Source of the DNA: UMGS1696 sp964634795
Lineage (GTDB): Bacteria; Bacillota; Clostridia; Oscillospirales; CAG-272
Length of the DNA: 63,316 nucleotides
Direction: 5' to 3'
Assembly: GCA_964634795.1 (NCBI GenBank)
Contig: CAZWLL010000005.1
Location: 1-63,316, forward strand
The position numbers and the translations under genes were made by a program. The notes beneath the pieces were generated by a model, which was not told where the DNA came from, did no database searches, and saw nothing but the letters and a program-made list of their open reading frames with translations. Within the stretch, counting starts at the first letter, position 1. Every line of letters begins with the position of its first letter. Below are positions 44,589-53,100 of the stretch, in pieces.

Positions 44589-44939
44589 CTTTAAATTAAG
44601 TTATACTGAATCCGCCGAATAAATAAAGGAAAAACAAAGGAGCTTGAGCAATTGTAAAAACAATTGCTCAAGCTCGAGGAGGCGGCGTATAAACTTTAAA
44701 ATTAAGTTATACTGAATCCGCCGACATTATTCTAAAGCCAAACATCGGAGCTTGCTCGTTTGCCGCAGGCAATTTACATGCTCATCAGAGCATGTAAAAG
44801 AGTAAGCTCGAGGAGGCGGTGNNNNNNNNNNNNNNNNNNNNNNNNNNNNNNNNNNNNNNNNNNNNNNNNNNNNNNNNNNNNNNNNNNNNNNNNNNNNNNN
44901 NNNNNNNNNNNNNNNNNNNNNAATCCGCCGACATTATTC
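44589..44939. repeat. Nested-hairpin repeat array around gap 3
   Basis: Unit 1 (44589-44691) and unit 2 (from 44694) begin with nearly identical TTAAGTTATACTGAATCCGC and end with GAGGAGGCGG. The interiors differ. Unit 1 carries a perfect 15-bp stem (44640-44654/44661-44675). Unit 2 carries a 10-bp outer stem (44748-44757/44800-44809) enclosing two inner hairpins (44760-44772 and 44773-44798). A third unit begins right of the gap (44922-44939), matching unit 2 for 18 bp and overlapping the stop codon of the EF-G-like gene. No protein gene is seen in 44530-44933. Confidence 0.8.
44822..44921. other. Assembly gap 3 (100 N) inside the repeat array
   Basis: Unlike the other two gaps the ends are not 55-bp duplicates; the break falls between units of the repeat array, so sequence is truly missing or collapsed here. 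Confidence 0.85.
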
Positions 44940-47006
44940 GTCAGCTTCAACCTTTGCTTCAGCTATAATCTTCTGAGCAACGGAAGCGGGAACTTCTTCG
45001 TAACGGTCGATTGTGAATTCGAATGAACCACGACCCTGGGACATAGCACGAAGTGAGATAGTATAGTCAGTCATTTCACCCTTCGGAACATCAGCTTCGA
45101 GAACAGTGTATCCGGCTTTTCTTTCGTGAGGATTCATGCCGAGCACACGACCGCGTCTCTTGTTGAGGTCGCCGATAACATCACCAACGAGTGAATCCGG
45201 AACTGTAACCTTAAGAGATCCGATAGGCTCAAGAAGAATCGGTTTTGCCTTGGGAAGTCCTTCTTTATATGCGAGACGAGCTGCGAGTTTGAAGGAGATT
45301 TCGTTAGAGTCAACCGGGTGATAAGAACCATCATAAAGGTCTGCTGCAAGGTTAACTACAGGATATCCCGCAAGAACACCCTTCTGCATTGCTTCAAGAA
45401 GACCCTTTTCAACTGCGGGGTAGAAGTTCTTCGGAACTGTACCGCCGACAACGGACTGTGTGAATGTAAGTCCTTCTGCATCACCGTGAGAGAATCTCAT
45501 CTTAACGTGACCGTACTGACCTGAACCGCCGGACTGCTTCTTGTGCTTACCTTCAACATCGGATGTACCCTTGATGGTTTCACGATAAGCAATCTTGGGT
45601 GTTTCGAGAATAACGGTTGTGCCGTAACGTGATTTCATCTTGGAAACAAGAACGTCAAGCTGCATATCGCCTAAGCCGGATATTGTCATCTGCTTTGTTT
45701 CGGCATTGTTCTCGTATGCGAGAGTCTTGTCTTCCTCGAGAAGACGAGCGATACCTGTGGAGATTTTATCTTCATCACCCTTTGCGGCAGGTGTGATAGC
45801 CATTGTGTAATAAGGATGCGGGAATGCGATCTTTTTGTATTCGAAATCAGAGGTTACTGTCAGAGTATCGTTTGTGTTTGTTCCCGCAAGCTTAGCGATC
45901 ATACCGATATCACCGCAGCAAAGTGAAGTAACTTCGGTCTGCTTCTTTCCGCGGATTGTATAAATATGAGCCATCTTTTCGGTTGCACCGGATGTAACGT
46001 TCTTCATCGTAAGATCGTTTGTAAGATTACCGCTCATTACCTTGAAGAATGTCATCTTACCTACGAACGGGTCGGCGATGGTCTTGAATACGAAGAGTGA
46101 GCACTCACCGTCTGTTTCAATCGGCTTATCCTTGAAGGAATCGCCGTCGATAATCTGTTCAACACCCTTTGCTGTGGGACGCGGGAATGAATCGTTGATG
46201 GTGTCGAGAAGGAATGTGATTCCCCAAAGGTTTGTTGCACAGCCTGAGAATACGGGTACGATTGTACCGTCGATAATACCTGTGTGGAGAGCTTCTACAG
46301 CGTCTTCCTGGGATATTTCGGCTGTTTCGAAGAATTTGTCGAGGAGCTCTTCGCTGGTCTGAGCGAGAGCTTCGTTAAGTGTATCTGTATATGCGGAAGC
46401 AACATTTTCATCGTCCGAGTTGAACGGAGAAGATGTTCTCTTGCCGTTTGCGTCGAATGTGTATGATTCACGTGAAATGAGGTTCAGGAATTTAACGTCC
46501 TTGCCGTTCTTAACGGGAACGAGAAGCGGGCAGACTGCCGCGCCGAACTTTTCGTGAAGCTCATTGAATACTCTCTCGAAATCCGCATCGGGATCATCGC
46601 ATTTGTTTACGAAGAACGCGCAGGGTATCTTAGCTTCCTGAGCTTTGTCCCATGCGATTTCGGCACCTACTTCTACGCCTGCTTTGCCGTCGAGTGCGAT
46701 TACCGCAGCGTCGGCAACACGAACAGCCGCGTCAACTTCGCCTGAAAAATCGAAGAAGCCGGGAGTGTCGATAAAGTTAATTTTGGATGTTTCCCACATA
46801 ACGGGTGCGAGTGACAATGTGAGAGAAAATCCACGCTTGATTTCCTCGGGATCATAGTCGCAGACGGTGTTGCCGGACGTGGTTTTACCGAGTCTGTCTG
46901 TACCCTTTGTAAGATATAATGCCGCTTCTGCTATAGAGGTTTTACCGGATCCACCGTGACCGAGCAGAACGACGTTACGGATGTTTTTTGTTGTGATCTC
47001 TGCCAT
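44934..47006 (-). CDS. Elongation factor G-like GTPase (EF-G paralogue)
   Basis: 690 aa. The start at 47006 (MAEITTKNIRNVVLLGHGGS) follows GGAGAC; the longer frame to 47126 has no support. The G domain has GHGGSGKTS as P-loop, FIDTPGFFDF as G3 and VNKCDD as G4. Domains II to V follow the EF-G plan and end in RYEEVPASVAQKI. Canonical EF-G has GHIDAGKT and a different domain IV tip, so this is the divergent EF-G-like group, whose role may differ from translocation. The stop lies in the repeat array. A good promoter lies upstream. Confidence 0.9.
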   Translation of the reverse strand: MAEITTKNIRNVVLLGHGGSGKTSIAEAALYLTKGTDRLGKTTSGNTVCDYDPEEIKRGFSLTLSLAPVMWETSKINFIDTPGFFDFSGEVDAAVRVADAAVIALDGKAGVEVGAEIAWDKAQEAKIPCAFFVNKCDDPDADFERVFNELHEKFGAAVCPLLVPVKNGKDVKFLNLISRESYTFDANGKRTSSPFNSDDENVASAYTDTLNEALAQTSEELLDKFFETAEISQEDAVEALHTGIIDGTIVPVFSGCATNLWGITFLLDTINDSFPRPTAKGVEQIIDGDSFKDKPIETDGECSLFVFKTIADPFVGKMTFFKVMSGNLTNDLTMKNVTSGATEKMAHIYTIRGKKQTEVTSLCCGDIGMIAKLAGTNTNDTLTVTSDFEYKKIAFPHPYYTMAITPAAKGDEDKISTGIARLLEEDKTLAYENNAETKQMTISGLGDMQLDVLVSKMKSRYGTTVILETPKIAYRETIKGTSDVEGKHKKQSGGSGQYGHVKMRFSHGDAEGLTFTQSVVGGTVPKNFYPAVEKGLLEAMQKGVLAGYPVVNLAADLYDGSYHPVDSNEISFKLAARLAYKEGLPKAKPILLEPIGSLKVTVPDSLVGDVIGDLNKRRGRVLGMNPHERKAGYTVLEADVPKGEMTDYTISLRAMSQGRGSFEFTIDRYEEVPASVAQKIIAEAKVEADE

Positions 47007-47114
47007 TTTTGTCTCCTTGTATATATTAAGTGAAAAATAACAATAATTATAATGTTCAAAAGATGAACAGACAGGATGAGATAAACTGTATGATTTAGCA
47101 AACCCGCCTTTCCC

Positions 47115-47143
47115 ATTATACAACAAAAATAACCGGATTGCAA
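47115..47143 (-). promoter_or_regulatory. Promoter of the EF-G-like gene
   Basis: Minus strand TTGCAA (47138-47143), 17-nt spacer, TATAAT (47115-47120), giving a leader of about 100 nt. Confidence 0.75.
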
Positions 47144-47288
47144 TAGATTTAGCTCAACAAAACGGTGTTCAAAACGTAATTTATTTGACCTCAATTTTGT
47201 GCGAAATGATGAAAATCACTTGCGCAAGCAGTCAATATTGCTTGTTTTACGTTATTTACGAAATATGTGAACACAAAAACAGAATCGG

Positions 47289-47828
47289 TTACCGTTTTAA
47301 AAGAACATCTTCTATTTCACATATGTACATTTTATGATAATCATGCTCCGCGTATGTATACATAGGGTATGAGTCAGTCATCTTATCGGGTGAGATAAAA
47401 TCGGCATACAGCTTTTTCAGTGTTAATACCAGCCTTGCCTCCGTGAACCATACTGCGCGTCCGCATTCGTTTGAGTCGAATGCGGCTGTCAGAGCACATT
47501 CTTTTGTTTTATTATATTCGCGTCCGCTGTATTTTCCGCAGAATGACAAAACATCACGATAACTTTCGTCAAAAAATGAGAGAGTCATTCGGCTGTTGCG
47601 TTCCGTAAACGTGAATGTGTGTCTTTGAGGACGGATAAATACAAAAGCAACAGGCTTGTGCCAGAGAAAACCCATTCCGCCCCAGCTTGCCGTCATTGTG
47701 TTGTAATCGCTTCCGCAAACGAGAGGGCCGTTTGAGTCCGCAGAGGTGACAAGCATCCAATCGTTTTCAATCATCTTAATGATGTTGTCCGTTATATCCG
47801 TGGGTTTGATATGTATGAAATCATTCAT
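47289..47828 (-). CDS. Flavin reductase-like protein (FMN-binding split barrel)
   Basis: 179 aa. The start at 47828 (MNDFIHIKPTDITDNII) follows AAGGAGAAGG. The central motif NTMTASWGGMGFLWHKPV, then VFIRPQRHTF, is typical of flavin reductase domain proteins that bind FMN (T-x-S-W-G-G pattern). The substrate is unknown; relatives in clostridia are annotated as flavoredoxin-like electron carriers. It lies 13 nt after the tautomerase gene on the same strand, so both are probably co-transcribed, divergent from zur. Confidence 0.87.
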   Translation of the reverse strand: MNDFIHIKPTDITDNIIKMIENDWMLVTSADSNGPLVCGSDYNTMTASWGGMGFLWHKPVAFVFIRPQRHTFTFTERNSRMTLSFFDESYRDVLSFCGKYSGREYNKTKECALTAAFDSNECGRAVWFTEARLVLTLKKLYADFISPDKMTDSYPMYTYAEHDYHKMYICEIEDVLLKR

Positions 47829-47841
47829 GACCTTCTCCTTA

Positions 47842-48186
47842 TCAGAAATTACCGCCGTTCCAGCCCCATTTGTCGTACTCGGTGTACTTGATATAAACCT
47901 TATCCTCGGGAATACCGCATTCATTTGAGATAAGAGTACACATAGATGAAGTCATTTTATCATAACCTGAGCTTTTCTGCGCGCCGAAAATCGAGACATC
48001 AATCATCATACAAGGAGCATCGGAGCCTCCGAAATACATATCAGACTGACTGTCGAAACGAATCATAAGCCAGTTTTCCGTTTTACCGGGAAATGATGCG
48101 GCAAGAATTTCCGCTGTTTTGCTTTTAAGCAATTCTTTCTTATTGTGATCAAGTGATGTGTTGGTTTTGAATTCAATGTACGGCAT
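47842..48186 (-). CDS. MIF/phenylpyruvate tautomerase-like protein
   Basis: 114 aa, start at 48186 chosen so that the mature protein begins with Pro (M-PYIEFKTN); Pro1 is the catalytic base of the tautomerase superfamily after Met removal. Further MIF-like features: ENWLMIRFDSQSDMYFGGSD with the strand containing the conserved G-S-x-x-P/A-C region, and the C-terminal NGGNF typical of MIF-type trimers (W-G-W-N-G). Natural substrate unknown. Divergent from zur; its promoter must lie in the same 161-bp spacer as the zinc operators. Confidence 0.87.
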   Translation of the reverse strand: MPYIEFKTNTSLDHNKKELLKSKTAEILAASFPGKTENWLMIRFDSQSDMYFGGSDAPCMMIDVSIFGAQKSSGYDKMTSSMCTLISNECGIPEDKVYIKYTEYDKWGWNGGNF

Positions 48187-48270
48187 TTTTTTTAATCCTT
48201 CTATGTTATTTATTTTATACGTTTTTATGATAGCAAATATGTGCGGGTATGTCAAGTGATTATTTTGAAA

Positions 48271-48329
48271 TTGATATTGACAATCAAATTTGATGATGCT
48301 ATAATATATAAAATGATAGTCAATATCAA
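48271..48329 (+). promoter_or_regulatory. zur-znu promoter with two inverted Fur/Zur-like operators
   Basis: TTGACA (48277-48282), 17-nt spacer and TATAAT (48300-48305). Operator 1 (48271-48287) overlaps the -35; operator 2 (48313-48329) lies after the -10. Operator 2 read in reverse matches operator 1 at 15 of 17 positions, and each is an imperfect palindrome. This predicts autoregulation by the Fur-family protein that follows. Confidence 0.85.
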
Positions 48330-48347
48330 ATTGGAGCGAAAATAAGA

Positions 48348-48749
48348 ATGGGTAAATACAGAACCAAACAAAGAGATGAAATTCTTCGCCTGTTTATGGA
48401 CAACAGTGATAAATGCATGAATGCGCGGGAGGTATGCTCTGAGGTGACTGCAGGTGAAGCTACGGTATTCCGCACACTGGCATCTCTGACAGAGGAAGGC
48501 ATGCTTAAAAAGTTCAACGGAGATTCGGGCAGAGGTGAATGCGCGTATTACCAGCTTAATTCATGCGATGAGGATCATATTCATTTGAAATGTGAAAAGT
48601 GCGGCAGGCTTATTCATATGGACTGCGGATTCATGAAAACAATATCCGATCATTTCAAGGATGAGCATGGCTTTGTTTTAAACTGCCGTAAAACCGTAAT
48701 ATACGGACTGTGTTCGGTTTGCGCGGCAAACGAGGAGGAAAAAAAGTGA
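48348..48749 (+). CDS. zur: Fur-family metal regulator, probably Zur
   Basis: 133 aa. The winged-helix part has AGEATVFRTLASLTEEGML. The metal part has HIHLKCEKCGRLIHMDC and a C-terminal CSVC, giving two CxxC pairs that hold structural zinc. The next genes are a zinc-type ABC transporter, so zinc is the most likely effector; PerR or Fur are alternatives. It ends in ATGA-type overlap with the binding protein gene (GTG start). The promoter has two matching operators, consistent with feedback control. Confidence 0.88.
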   Translation: MGKYRTKQRDEILRLFMDNSDKCMNAREVCSEVTAGEATVFRTLASLTEEGMLKKFNGDSGRGECAYYQLNSCDEDHIHLKCEKCGRLIHMDCGFMKTISDHFKDEHGFVLNCRKTVIYGLCSVCAANEEEKK

Positions 48750-49684
48750 TAAAACTTAAAAGGATAATATCGGCAATGCTTGTTTTTTCCTGTCTGATAT
48801 TTGTTTCATGTGAGAAGGAACAAAACGATGACGGACGCCTGAGTATTGTCGCTACAAACTTTGCTTTATATGATTTTGCGAAAAACGTTTGCGGAGACGA
48901 GGCTGATGTAATAATGCTGCTGCCGACGGGAACGGATGCTCACAATTTCGAGGCTACTCTCGGAGATATCGATAAAATCGAGTCATCCGATTTATTTATA
49001 CATACGGGTGGTGAAAGCGAAGATTGGGTTGATGACGTTTTCGCATCATTCGATTCTATCGGCGTAACGGTGAATTCGATTTGCGCGTCTGACGCAGTTG
49101 AAACATATACGGAGGAAATTACCGACGGAATGCAGACGGACGGAGAAGAGGAGCAGGGAATAGACGAGCATGTGTGGACATCTATCCCGAATGCCGTGAA
49201 AATAATCGAGAAAATACGTGATGAGCTCTGCGCTATTTCTCCCGAATCCGCCGAAATATTCAGTGACAACGCAGAAGGCTATATAAATGAATTGGAAACT
49301 ATAGACGCTGAGATTGAGACCTGCGTGAACACCGCGAAAAGACATACCGTTATTTTTGCCGACAGATTTCCGTTCAGATACTTTACGGAAAGATATTCAC
49401 TTGAATATTATGCGGCATTTTCCGGATGTACATCGAATACGGAGCCGACACTCGCAACACTGAATTTCCTTATCGAAAAGGTGCGTGAAGAAAATATTCC
49501 CGCTGTTCTGACGATAGAGCTGTCTGATAAGAAATGTGCGGAAACGGTTGCAAAGGAAACAGGCTGTGATATACTTCAGTTTAACTCTGCGCATAATGTC
49601 ACCGAAGAGGAGTTCGAATCGGGAATTACATATGCGGATCTTATGAGAGAAAATCTCGAAGTATTGAAAATTGTATTGAATTGA
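48746..49684 (+). CDS. znuA: Zinc ABC transporter substrate-binding lipoprotein (ZnuA/AdcA-like)
   Basis: 312 aa with GTG start at 48746, set by the GAGGAGG site at 48732-48738 and overlap with the regulator stop. The lipobox ends in FVSC (Cys about 22). Cluster A-I metal-binding fold: His in LPTGTDAHNFEAT, His in GIDEHVWTSIPNA, His in the later AKRHTVIFADRFPF, and a C-terminal ITYADLMRENL. An acidic loop (GEEEQG) stands where many ZnuA proteins have a His-rich loop. Manganese is possible but zinc fits the regulator. Confidence 0.9.
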   Translation: MIKLKRIISAMLVFSCLIFVSCEKEQNDDGRLSIVATNFALYDFAKNVCGDEADVIMLLPTGTDAHNFEATLGDIDKIESSDLFIHTGGESEDWVDDVFASFDSIGVTVNSICASDAVETYTEEITDGMQTDGEEEQGIDEHVWTSIPNAVKIIEKIRDELCAISPESAEIFSDNAEGYINELETIDAEIETCVNTAKRHTVIFADRFPFRYFTERYSLEYYAAFSGCTSNTEPTLATLNFLIEKVREENIPAVLTIELSDKKCAETVAKETGCDILQFNSAHNVTEEEFESGITYADLMRENLEVLKIVLN

Positions 49685-49698
49685 AATAAGGTGAAAAA

Positions 49699-50427
49699 AT
49701 GAGCATTATTGAGGCGAATAACCTTACACTTGCATATAACGGATACATAGCAGCCGAAAATATCACATTCACTCTTGACAAGGGTGATTATCTTTGTGTT
49801 GTGGGAGAAAACGGTTCGGGAAAAAGTACGCTTTTAAAGGCGGTTACGGGAGAGATTAAACCTGCGGCGGGAAAGCTGGAGATAGATAAAACGGTAAAGA
49901 GCGAGGGAATAGGATATCTTCCGCAGCAATCCAAAATACAGCGTGATTTTCCCGCGACTGTACGGGAGGTTGTACTGTCAGGCTGCGTAAATCGTGATAA
50001 GTACGGTATGTTTTGGAACGATGACTCCAAAAAGCGCGCACTTGAAGCTATGAAAATGATGAATTTACTGCCTCTTGAGAAAAAAAGCTTCGGAGAATTA
50101 TCGGGAGGACAGAAGCAGCGTACTTTGCTCGCAAGGGCGATATGTGTGTCCGATAAGCTGCTTCTGCTTGACGAACCCGTTACGGGACTGGACCCCGATG
50201 CGGCACATGAGATGTATGCGGCAATACGAATGATCAACCGCGAACTCGGATGTGCGGTTATGATGGTTACGCACGATATCGGCTGCGCGGTACGAGAGGC
50301 CGATAAAATGCTTTCAATGTGCCGTGGGCATTATTTCTTCGGCAGTGTGGACGGATATCTCAATCATGAAAAGCATGATGAAGAGGTACACGAGCACGCT
50401 GAGGAGGAATACCATCATCATGAATGA
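49699..50427 (+). CDS. znuC: Zinc ABC transporter ATP-binding protein
   Basis: 242-aa ATPase of the importer. Walker A GENGSGKST, signature SGGQKQRTLLARA, Walker B LLLLDEPVTGLD and the switch His in MVTHD. The last 20 residues are a His/Glu-rich tail ending YHHHE, which could bind or sense zinc in the cytoplasm. It begins 15 nt after the binding protein gene and is followed by the permease 39 nt later. Complete ATPase of normal length apart from the tail. Confidence 0.94.
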   Translation: MSIIEANNLTLAYNGYIAAENITFTLDKGDYLCVVGENGSGKSTLLKAVTGEIKPAAGKLEIDKTVKSEGIGYLPQQSKIQRDFPATVREVVLSGCVNRDKYGMFWNDDSKKRALEAMKMMNLLPLEKKSFGELSGGQKQRTLLARAICVSDKLLLLDEPVTGLDPDAAHEMYAAIRMINRELGCAVMMVTHDIGCAVREADKMLSMCRGHYFFGSVDGYLNHEKHDEEVHEHAEEEYHHHE

Positions 50428-50465
50428 ACGAGCGTAATTTGCGTAATATTATGAAAGGATAAAAT

Positions 50466-51332
50466 ATGTCACTTACTGAATTGTTCGCATCTGAGTTCTT
50501 AAGGACTGTTGTTCTTCGTGCACTTGTCGTAGGACTTCTGGTGTCATTATGTTCATCAATGCTCGGAGTGAGCCTTGTTTTGAAAAGATATTCGATGATC
50601 GGTGACGGATTGTCTCATGTCGGCTTCTTTGCACTTGCCGTTGCGTCCGTGGCAGGCGTGGGCGGTACATATTCCATGGAGGTATCTATACCGATTGTCA
50701 TCATTGCCGCTGTGCTGATATTAAGACTTTCACACAGTGAGGGAAGACTGAATGGGGATTCCGCTTGTGCCGTGGTTTCGACAGGTGCAGTTGCCGTAGG
50801 AACACTTATGTATAACGTAACAGGCGGAAGAAGCGGAGACGTGTGCAACTCGCTTTTCGGTTCATCATCGGTAATAACGATATCAAATAAAGATATGCTG
50901 ATTTCCGTAGCATTGTCAATGGTTGTTCTTTTGTGGTTCTTCGTGTTTACGAAAAATATTTTCTCCGTAACCTTTGACGAAACTTTTGCGGGTGCCGCGG
51001 GAGTAAAAACAGGATTGTTCAATGTAACGCTGGCGGTACTCACCGGAATTACCATAGTGGTCGGTATGAAAATGATGGGCTCGATAATGATTTCGGCGCT
51101 TATTGTATTTCCCGCAATAACTGCTATGCAGCTGACAAAAAGCTTTAAGCTTACCGTTATTTTGTCATCGGTTATTTCTCTGGTTTGTTTTACAGTAGGC
51201 TTTTTTGCGGCATGCTGTCTTTCTCTTCAGACGGGAGCGGCGGTAGTGACAGTGGAGCTTCTGGCGTTTTGCATCTCATGCGGTGCTGTGAAAATTAAGG
51301 AAAAAATATATAAAAACAGAATCAAAGACTGA
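50466..51332 (+). CDS. znuB: Zinc ABC transporter permease
   Basis: 288 aa with about eight membrane helices, ABC-3 family. Characteristic stretches: LVVGLLVSLCSSMLGVSLVL, YSMIGDGLSHVGFFALAVA (family hallmark) and MMGSIMISALIVFPA. The translocation path would carry the metal delivered by the binding lipoprotein. Last gene of the zur-znuACB operon. AAAGGA precedes the ATG. A short spacer separates it from a small lipoprotein gene. Confidence 0.94.
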   Translation: MSLTELFASEFLRTVVLRALVVGLLVSLCSSMLGVSLVLKRYSMIGDGLSHVGFFALAVASVAGVGGTYSMEVSIPIVIIAAVLILRLSHSEGRLNGDSACAVVSTGAVAVGTLMYNVTGGRSGDVCNSLFGSSSVITISNKDMLISVALSMVVLLWFFVFTKNIFSVTFDETFAGAAGVKTGLFNVTLAVLTGITIVVGMKMMGSIMISALIVFPAITAMQLTKSFKLTVILSSVISLVCFTVGFFAACCLSLQTGAAVVTVELLAFCISCGAVKIKEKIYKNRIKD

Positions 51333-51428
51333 TTTTTACATATTATCGGAACTTTAATCGTTCACGTACCGTCTTATTCTACAGTATTCAAGATACAGCT
51401 GATATAGGTCGATACGGAGGGTATAGTT

Positions 51429-51806
51429 ATGGTAAAAGTAATATTGCTTGCGATTTTGTGTGTATTAACTTTTGTCTCGTGCGAAACCAATGCGAAAAAT
51501 AAAGACGATACGGATGCAGATAAAACATATACGTGGACATCGGATGACGGTGAATATACGCATTCCGCCGCCGTAACCCTGTACGATAACGGAACATTTC
51601 AGTTCGTATTTTCACCGCTTTCAAGCTATATAGGCGTAGGCGAATATTCAAAGCAGGACGACAAGCTGATTCTCGAAACAGAGGACGGAGAATACACATA
51701 TACCTTTGACATGAGCGAGAACAGTTTGATATTCGACAGCGAAAACTCATCCGACAATACATGGTATTCGGAATTTGAAGACGGAGCGGTGTTTGTAAAA
51801 TCCTGA
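51429..51806 (+). CDS. Small lipoprotein, unknown function
   Basis: 125 aa. Lipoprotein signal MVKVILLAILCVLTFVSC, lipid Cys at about 18. The mature part is acidic and beta-rich (DDGEYTHSAAVTLYDNGTFQ, GVGEYSKQDDKLILETEDG), similar in style to small lipocalin-like or META-like extracellular domains that read 'field = value vs. threshold' strands, but I do not assign a family. It follows the zinc permease after 96 nt with its own GGAGG site; a functional link to zinc uptake is only a possibility. A perfect palindromic terminator follows. Confidence 0.8.
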   Translation: MVKVILLAILCVLTFVSCETNAKNKDDTDADKTYTWTSDDGEYTHSAAVTLYDNGTFQFVFSPLSSYIGVGEYSKQDDKLILETEDGEYTYTFDMSENSLIFDSENSSDNTWYSEFEDGAVFVKS

Positions 51807-51821
51807 AGCTCCGATGGTATA

Positions 51822-51860
51822 TAAAAACGAGGACTCCCGAATTCGGGAGTCCTTGTTTTA
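51822..51860. terminator. Bidirectional terminator
   Basis: A 22-bp perfect palindrome (51831-51852) with A-rich left and T-rich right flanks between convergent genes. Confidence 0.92.
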
Positions 51861-51876
51861 TCTAAATATCGATTAA

Positions 51877-53100
51877 TTATTTATCAAGTTGATAGAAGCC
51901 GTGGTTCTTATCGCTTCTGTGAGTCCACATACCGCGTGTGAAGTCGGGAACGTCAACAGGTGCACCGTTGTTCAAAATGGAAATTTCCGACAGTGGAGTA
52001 ATTGCCATCCATGCTGCTGTATCGTATGTATCGATCGGAGGTACGTCACCGGTTGAGAGAGCTTCGAAGAAAGCATCGAATACGAGCCAGTCCATTCCGC
52101 CGTGACCGCCCTTTACGCCTTCTTCTTCGAATTTACGCCATACGGGATGTTCCCAATCCTTACGGTATTCGTTTACATTTCCGTAGTAGCTGTGATCCCA
52201 TTCGGATGATTTGCCGTCAAGATATACGCCGTCGCCGTCCTCATTGAAGAAGCCCTTAGTACCGCGTACGATGAAGTTTCTCGAGTAGTTGCGGGGAAGG
52301 CTTGTGTCGAGTGTGAGAGAAATGAGCTCTCCGCCTGCACACTTGATATTGGTTTTAACTATATCTCCCTGTGCGAAACGATAGGTTTTAAGTGCGGGAT
52401 TTACTTTATCATTCTGTTCAGCATATGCGTTGAGTCCGAACGCACCGGATGAAACGGATGTAAGTGTAAGCATACGGTTTCCGCGGTTTATGTCAAGTAT
52501 CTTTGCGATAGGGCCGAGCTCGTGAGTCGGATAGTTTTCGCAGTTGCGGTTCTGATAGTTGCGGAGTCTGTAATGTCTGTTTTCTTCGCCGAATGAGATT
52601 TCGCCTCTGAGGTCGTGTCTGTAGCCGCCCTCACAGTGTACGATTTTGCCGAATAAACCTTCGCGAACCATTCGCATAACCATCATTTCGTTGCGGTCAT
52701 AGCAGCAGTTTTCGAGCATCATGCAGTGTATTCCGGTCTTTTCATATGTATTGACAAGCTTCCAACAGTCATCGATTGAATACGCGCCGCCAACCTCGAT
52801 TGCAACATGTTTGCCGTGTTCCATAGCGTATACTGCTGTCGGAATGTGGTTTTCCCATGCGGAGAAAGCGAAAACAACGTCAACATCGTCTCTTTCTATA
52901 AGTTCCTTATAGTCTGTTGTTCCGTATACATCCCAGTTTTTCTTTTCTTTGCAGTATTTTTTAGCCTGTTCTATTCTGTCTTCGTAAACATCACATACAG
53001 CAGTAATAACGGTATCGTCTCTCTCTGTGAGAATACCGTATATGTGTCCGAAGCCGCGTCCGCCGAGACCTACGACGCCTACTCTATACATTTCTGACAT
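51877..53100 (-). CDS. Gfo/Idh/MocA family oxidoreductase (glycosidase-like subgroup possible)
   Basis: 407 aa. The start at 53100 (MSEMYRVGVVGLGGRGFGH) follows AAGGAG; the longer frame is unsupported. The Rossmann motif GVVGLGGRGFGH is at the N-terminus. The usual EKP is replaced by AIEVGGAYSID, and the later segments GYRHDLRGEI, YPTHELGPIAKILDIN and GGMDWLVFDAFFEAL recall the GH109-type or Gfo/Idh-like glycosidases that keep NAD as redox cofactor. Which one cannot be settled by eye. Single gene with its own promoter. Confidence 0.85.
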   Translation of the reverse strand: MSEMYRVGVVGLGGRGFGHIYGILTERDDTVITAVCDVYEDRIEQAKKYCKEKKNWDVYGTTDYKELIERDDVDVVFAFSAWENHIPTAVYAMEHGKHVAIEVGGAYSIDDCWKLVNTYEKTGIHCMMLENCCYDRNEMMVMRMVREGLFGKIVHCEGGYRHDLRGEISFGEENRHYRLRNYQNRNCENYPTHELGPIAKILDINRGNRMLTLTSVSSGAFGLNAYAEQNDKVNPALKTYRFAQGDIVKTNIKCAGGELISLTLDTSLPRNYSRNFIVRGTKGFFNEDGDGVYLDGKSSEWDHSYYGNVNEYRKDWEHPVWRKFEEEGVKGGHGGMDWLVFDAFFEALSTGDVPPIDTYDTAAWMAITPLSEISILNNGAPVDVPDFTRGMWTHRSDKNHGFYQLDK

